From Terriglobales bacterium (GTDB lineage Bacteria; Acidobacteriota; Terriglobia; Terriglobales; Acidobacteriaceae), in the NCBI GenBank assembly GCA_025462725.1, contig JAOAPE010000013.1:1-64000 (forward strand): a DNA stretch of 64,000 bases, written 5' to 3'. A model generated the notes under the pieces. That model was not told the origin of the DNA. It did not search any database and saw only the letters and a list, made by a program, of their open reading frames with translations. This document shows positions 60,372 to 64,000 of this stretch, in pieces. The first letter of the stretch is position 1, and each line of letters begins with the position of its first letter. The position numbers and the translations under genes are program-made.

Positions 60372-61175
60372 CTACCGGCCCCGGAACTCCGGTGCTCGTT
60401 TCGCCAGGAAGGCGGATGCGCCTTCCTTCTTGTCTTCGGTTCCAGCACAAAGCGCAAACAGCGACGCCTCGAGGAGCAAACCATCGTCAAGGTTCATTTC
60501 CATGCCTCTGTTCACTGCCTCGATCGAGAACTTCACGGCCACCGGGGCGCTGGTAAGTATCTGGTTCAGGATCTCCTCGGCCGTCGCGACCACAAAGCCA
60601 TCCGGCACGAGCTCGTTGACAAGACCGATTCGATAGGCCTCGTCTGCGCTGATCATCTGGCCGGACAGAATCACTTGGAGCGCCCGACCTTTCCCAACCA
60701 ATCGCGGAAGCCGCTGGGACCCGCCATATCCCGGCATGATTCCCAATTTCACTTCCGGTTGGCCGAACTTTGCCGAGTCGGTAGCGATCCGAAGCGTGCA
60801 GGCCATAGCCAGCTCGCATCCGCCGCCGAGAGCAAAACCATTGACCGCAGCCACCACGGGTTTGCCGAGATTTTCAATCAATTGTGTAAGGGCTTGACCA
60901 AGACGTGTTCTTTCTTCCGCTTCGAGCGGCGATTGATCAACCATCTCGCTGATATCGGCGCCCGCGGCAAAGGCTTTACTTCCGGAGCCCGTGAGGATCA
61001 CTCCGCGGATGGCGGGATCGTCACGAGCGTCTTCGAATGCTTCCTTCAACTCTGTGACTGTTGCTTTGTTGAGAGCGTTCATCACCTTGGGCCGGTTGAT
61101 CGTCACATATGCGATTGGCCCCTTTTTCTCGTACAGAACGTTCTGAAGTTGTAATGCGGAGGTTAGCGTACCCAT
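60372..61175 (-). CDS. Enoyl-CoA hydratase
   Basis: The 267-residue protein has both catalytic Glu positions of true hydratases: ALGGGCELAMAC (first Glu) and FGQPEVKLGIMPGYGGSQRL (second Glu). It adds water to trans-2-enoyl-CoA in beta-oxidation. Its length and motif order are canonical. It follows the YWTD propeller gene by 35 bp. Confidence 0.94.
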   Translation of the reverse strand: MGTLTSALQLQNVLYEKKGPIAYVTINRPKVMNALNKATVTELKEAFEDARDDPAIRGVILTGSGSKAFAAGADISEMVDQSPLEAEERTRLGQALTQLIENLGKPVVAAVNGFALGGGCELAMACTLRIATDSAKFGQPEVKLGIMPGYGGSQRLPRLVGKGRALQVILSGQMISADEAYRIGLVNELVPDGFVVATAEEILNQILTSAPVAVKFSIEAVNRGMEMNLDDGLLLEASLFALCAGTEDKKEGASAFLAKRAPEFRGR

Positions 61176-61210
61176 TGCTCTCTCCTTCGTAAGTCGATTA
61201 CGTGCAGCTG

Positions 61211-62158
61211 CTATGCGGCGGTAGGAAGTTCCGCATAAGCGATGCCCGTGAGATTGCCCAACGCGAAGAGCAGCATCTTCTCGTTCGATCCATCGAGATT
61301 CGCGCTGTAAACGGAACCACCGAAATCTGTCATGAACATACGTCCACCCTTCAGATCCAGCGACAATCCAATTCCTTCCATCAGGTGAGTGACAACAATT
61401 TCCGGATCTTTGCGATTCCCAGGTACCACATCCATGGGCGCCCGGTTCACGGTGTTGCCGCGCGGCGGGTCACCGCGATCCGTCCAGTACATCATCCGCT
61501 TGGACAGATCGAGATCCAGATCGATAGGCTCCGGCAGATTGTCGTAGAGCAATTCGATGTCTGCGCGGTTCGCTGGCGCCTGCCCCTTGGGGATTTCCAG
61601 ATTGGCGCGAAAAATTTGACCCTGTCCGGCGTTGTCAGGTCCTTTCTGCGTCCAGTAGAACTTGCCGCCTTCGGCATCGACTGCGATACCGACGCACCAT
61701 TTCCTCGCGTCCTCACCGGGGCGTGAGTCGCCCTCACTCGTGTCAACCAGGGTTTCGACATCGGAGCCATTGAGATTGCTGCGCATGACCCGCATGCCTT
61801 CGCGATCACACCAGTAGAGCTTGCCGTTCTTCTTGTCGAGCTGGAGTTGCTTGGGGGTAAACGTGCTACCCGCAGGAACAATGTGTTTGACGTTTCTTCC
61901 GTCAACATCGGAGCGTTCGATGGAACCATCATTCGCTTTGAGGTTGCCCATATTCGTCCAATAGAGATGACCTGCCGCGACGTCCACAACGATGCCGTCA
62001 GGAAGCCTTCGACCCTCGCTGACAATCGTCTTCACATCAGAGCCGTCGGGTTTGGCAGAGAGCACGCGGCCGTCGCTCACATCCAGAATGAACAGACGGC
62101 CTGAGTCAGATGTTGCAGCGAGTTTTGTGTTCCTTGGTTTGGAAGGATTTGGGGACAT
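61211..62158 (-). CDS. YWTD-repeat beta-propeller protein (LDL-receptor class B-like)
   Basis: The 315-residue protein is built of about six propeller blades marked by YWTN, YWCD, YWTQ and YWTD motifs, each followed by an xIxRxxLDGS-like strand. There is no signal peptide, so it should be cytosolic. Such propellers occur as SMP-30/gluconolactonase relatives or as binding modules; the metal ligands of SMP-30 are not evident. It lies between the dehydrogenase and hydratase genes of the catabolic operon (44 and 35 bp), implying a role in the same pathway, either as lactonase or scaffold. Confidence 0.8.
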   Translation of the reverse strand: MSPNPSKPRNTKLAATSDSGRLFILDVSDGRVLSAKPDGSDVKTIVSEGRRLPDGIVVDVAAGHLYWTNMGNLKANDGSIERSDVDGRNVKHIVPAGSTFTPKQLQLDKKNGKLYWCDREGMRVMRSNLNGSDVETLVDTSEGDSRPGEDARKWCVGIAVDAEGGKFYWTQKGPDNAGQGQIFRANLEIPKGQAPANRADIELLYDNLPEPIDLDLDLSKRMMYWTDRGDPPRGNTVNRAPMDVVPGNRKDPEIVVTHLMEGIGLSLDLKGGRMFMTDFGGSVYSANLDGSNEKMLLFALGNLTGIAYAELPTAA

Positions 62159-62202
62159 TCTTAATTCTCCTTTTCAGCCCTGTGATCAGACCTCTTCGTC
62201 AC

Positions 62203-63429
62203 TTACACAAAGGCGCTGAAACCGGTGATGGCTTTGCCCAAGATGAGATTCTGCATCTGGTATGTGCCTTCGTAGGAGTACAGGGCTTCGGCGTCTGCGA
62301 AGAATCGTGCAACCTTGTAGTCGGCGGCGATGCCGTTTCCGCCCAACAGCTCCCGCGCCCAGGCGACCGTCTCGCGACACTTGGCCGTAGTGAATGCCTT
62401 GGCGAGCGCGGCGTGGGCGTCCGTCATCTTGCCTTCAGCATCGAGTTGGGCCGTGCGAACGACCAGGCACTGCGAAGCCGTGATATTGGCAATCATCTTG
62501 GCGAGGAGGTCTTGCACGAGCTGGAAGGAGGCGATCGGTTTTCCAAACTGCAACCGCTCCTGACAATACTTGAGCGCATTCTCGTAGGCGCCCATCGCGC
62601 ATCCCGTCGCCTCCCACCCCACCATGTATCGCGTCATTTTCAATACCGCAGCGGTGTCGCGGAAGGATTTATCTGCCTGAAGACGGTTCTCTTCCGGAAT
62701 GCGGCAGTTCTCCATCGTGATCAAGCCGTTTTGAACCACCTTGAGTGCGATCTTGTTCTGAATCTTTTCGACCTTAAAGCCAGGTGTATTCTTGTTCTCA
62801 ACGATGAAGCCGTTGACTTGATTGTCAGCGAGGTTACGTGCCCAGATGATTGAAATGTCGCACCATGGTGCATTACCGATCCATTTTTTCTGGCCGTTGA
62901 TGATCCAAGTGTCGCCGTCACGCTTTGCTGTCGTTGTCAATCCGCCGGAAGCTCCCGAACCCACGAGCGGTTCGGTGAGGCCGAAACATCCGATCTTTTC
63001 CCAACGAGCCATTGGCGGGAGCCACTTCTGTTTTTGTTCTTCTGATCCGCCGAGGTAGATGGAACCCATCGCCAGGCCGTTGTGAACACCGTAAAATGTC
63101 GCGATTGAAGAATCGACTCGTGCCATCTCCATTGCAAGCAAACCGAATAGCAATGTGCTTCCGCCTCTGCAGTCGTAGCCCTTCATGGCAACGCCACCGA
63201 TGTTGAGCTTCTTGATCTCAGGCAACACTTCAAACGGAAATTCATCTTCGACCCAATATTTCGTGATGATCGGCGCAACCTTGGTTTCCAGAAAAGTGCG
63301 CACCTGCTTCACAACCGCCAGTTCCTCCGCCGGAAGCGTCTCGGCGAGTTCGTAGAAATCACTGTTCGGCGCGGGAACTGGCTTTGCGGCTTTCGGCATC
63401 GTGATGGGCTGCTTTGGCAGAGTTGCCAT
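62203..63429 (-). CDS. Acyl-CoA dehydrogenase (glutaryl-CoA dehydrogenase-like)
   Basis: The 408-residue flavoenzyme has the FAD-binding FGLTEPLVGSGASG, the TWIINGQKKWIGN strand, and the C-terminal ALYSYEGTYQMQNLILGKAITG with the catalytic-base Glu in the place used by glutaryl- and short-chain acyl-CoA dehydrogenases. It makes the 2,3-double bond and hands electrons to ETF. An AGGAGG ribosome binding site precedes the ATG. It is the first gene of the eight-gene operon, with 164 bp of promoter space upstream. Confidence 0.95.
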   Translation of the reverse strand: MATLPKQPITMPKAAKPVPAPNSDFYELAETLPAEELAVVKQVRTFLETKVAPIITKYWVEDEFPFEVLPEIKKLNIGGVAMKGYDCRGGSTLLFGLLAMEMARVDSSIATFYGVHNGLAMGSIYLGGSEEQKQKWLPPMARWEKIGCFGLTEPLVGSGASGGLTTTAKRDGDTWIINGQKKWIGNAPWCDISIIWARNLADNQVNGFIVENKNTPGFKVEKIQNKIALKVVQNGLITMENCRIPEENRLQADKSFRDTAAVLKMTRYMVGWEATGCAMGAYENALKYCQERLQFGKPIASFQLVQDLLAKMIANITASQCLVVRTAQLDAEGKMTDAHAALAKAFTTAKCRETVAWARELLGGNGIAADYKVARFFADAEALYSYEGTYQMQNLILGKAITGFSAFV

Positions 63430-63593
63430 GAAGGAACCTCCTGGTTATCAGCGCCTCATTTATTTCTGAGGCAATCGTAAGAGCACCCGTTGGCCGAATG
63501 CTCGGTTTGCGTATCTTGCTAAAAAGTCTGCTCAGACGCAAGTCACGCGCCCGGCAAACCGCGCTATCAGTAAGTACAATTTAGGGAATCCTC

Positions 63594-63881
63594 CTACCCG
63601 TGGAGAGGCCACTCTTTCGCAATTGCCTGTAGAAGGTCCTTCATCTCAGGTCCTGAAGCCATAAGCCGGGTTCCGCTGCAGGCGATCAGCGCCAATAGGT
63701 ATTTGCCGGCTCCGTCCACGTGGTCAACTGCGTTCAGGTCGAGATAAAGCGAGCGGCCAAAAAGAATCGCTCTTGCGGTTCGCCAGGCATTCTCGACCTC
63801 GACGACCCACGCGCCGATGAGCTGCCCTTCGAGCTTTAAGGTGACTTGCTCTGGCCGGTCCTGTACCGTGATTCTGAGCAT
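63594..63881 (-). CDS. STAS-domain protein lacking the phosphorylatable Ser
   Basis: The 95-residue protein is a single STAS fold: VTLKLEGQLIG at the first strand, LYLDLNAVDHVDGAGKYLL at the central strand-loop and LMASGPEMKDLL near the end. In anti-sigma-factor antagonists the loop is DSSG with a phosphorylated Ser; here it is DGAG, so control by phosphorylation is unlikely. It may be a MlaB-like partner of the MCE transporter encoded downstream, or a subunit of the TolC-type system whose end lies just upstream. Confidence 0.75.
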   Translation of the reverse strand: MLRITVQDRPEQVTLKLEGQLIGAWVVEVENAWRTARAILFGRSLYLDLNAVDHVDGAGKYLLALIACSGTRLMASGPEMKDLLQAIAKEWPLHG

Positions 63882-63934
63882 GAATCGCTCTCGAGCGTCG
63901 GCCCAAAAGCAAAGTAATCGAATATCACGTGCGG

Positions 63935-64000
63935 TTATTGAGGCGTCTCTCCGATTGCTTGAATGAGCTCATCGCGTGCCTGAATGTAATCCAACTGCGA
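63935..64000 (-). CDS. C-terminal end of a TolC-like outer-membrane efflux protein, cut by window edge
   Basis: Only the last 21 codons and the stop are in the window. They read QLDYIQARDELIQAIGETPQ, which fits the final helix of TolC-family proteins (DYIxAxxxLxxAxG). The gene starts beyond the right edge. It is upstream of the STAS gene on the same strand (54 bp). The family call rests on a short stretch and is tentative. Confidence 0.4.
   Translation of the reverse strand, partial: SQLDYIQARDELIQAIGETPQ

Noticed and set aside
60363-61154. 263-codon plus-strand frame opposite the enoyl-CoA hydratase gene
   Set aside because: Long, but fully antisense to a canonical hydratase with both catalytic Glu residues and with no motif of its own.
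1-64000. Prophage, insertion sequence or integrase
   Set aside because: No transposase, integrase, phage structural gene or tRNA-adjacent duplication was seen. The GxxExxY cassette is the only element-like structure.

Overview
The window looks like a chromosomal segment of a Gram-negative member of the Acidobacteriota (Koribacter/Terriglobia type). The evidence is indirect: mid-50s GC by eye, Kdo synthesis (kdsB), an MCE/Mla lipid transporter, TolC pieces, many secreted proteins with Sec or lipoprotein signals, a BON/glycine-zipper lipoprotein and an S41-like protein of a kind I associate with acidobacteria, and GGGGGAGGGGG-type intergenic tracts. No rRNA operon, prophage, CRISPR array or complete IS was found. 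One tRNA, tRNA-Ser(GCU), is present.

Layout. 1-9.3 kb: a truncated membrane protein and an L,D-transpeptidase, a BON lipoprotein, a zincin-like secreted protein, a cyclic-nucleotide-binding/thioredoxin-reductase-like fusion, cytochrome bd oxidase (cydAB) with a perfect CRP-type palindrome upstream, an MFS exporter, tRNA-Ser and a GlsB-type membrane protein. 9.4-23 kb: an M1 aminopeptidase divergent from a TPR/MA-peptidase gene, a PP2C phosphatase, AsmA, a SurA-like isomerase, a YhaM-like exoribonuclease with a HAD hydrolase, and a two-component operon (histidine kinase and two response regulators). 23.4-35.3 kb: aroC, a Na+/H+ antiporter, then def and fmt-rsmB separated by about 1.7 kb of unusual DNA. 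That islet carries a stand-alone proteasome-beta-like Ntn hydrolase, a small zinc-ribbon protein, and an AT-rich tract with palindromes, degenerate repeats and a G-quadruplex motif. PASTA, PBP1A and a catalytically altered S41 protein follow. 35.5-51 kb: PilZ, DUF5996, yggX, rnr, bactofilin, murJ, small zinc-binding proteins, a GxxExxY protein enclosed by a 17-bp perfect inverted repeat, an amidohydrolase, His/Met/Cys-rich secreted proteins, an LTxxQ protein, kdsB, YitT and a TolC remnant.

51-64 kb is one long minus-strand cluster. From upstream it reads: a partial TolC-like gene, a STAS protein, then acyl-CoA dehydrogenase, a YWTD propeller, enoyl-CoA hydratase, type III CoA-transferase, an isomerase-like crotonase, NDH-2, 3-hydroxyacyl-CoA dehydrogenase and AMP-dependent acyl-CoA ligase. 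After a decayed ligase 3' end come the permease, ATPase and MCE protein of an Mla-type transporter. Gaps of 21-44 bp make the eight catabolic genes a probable operon. The simplest reading is that a lipid or organic acid is taken up, activated to a CoA thioester and beta-oxidised, with NADH re-oxidised by NDH-2. The substrate is unknown.

Most promising for follow-up: the Ntn-hydrolase islet between def and fmt, the inverted-repeat-bounded GxxExxY cassette, the S41 protein lacking both catalytic residues, and the catabolism-plus-MCE cluster with its built-in YWTD propeller.
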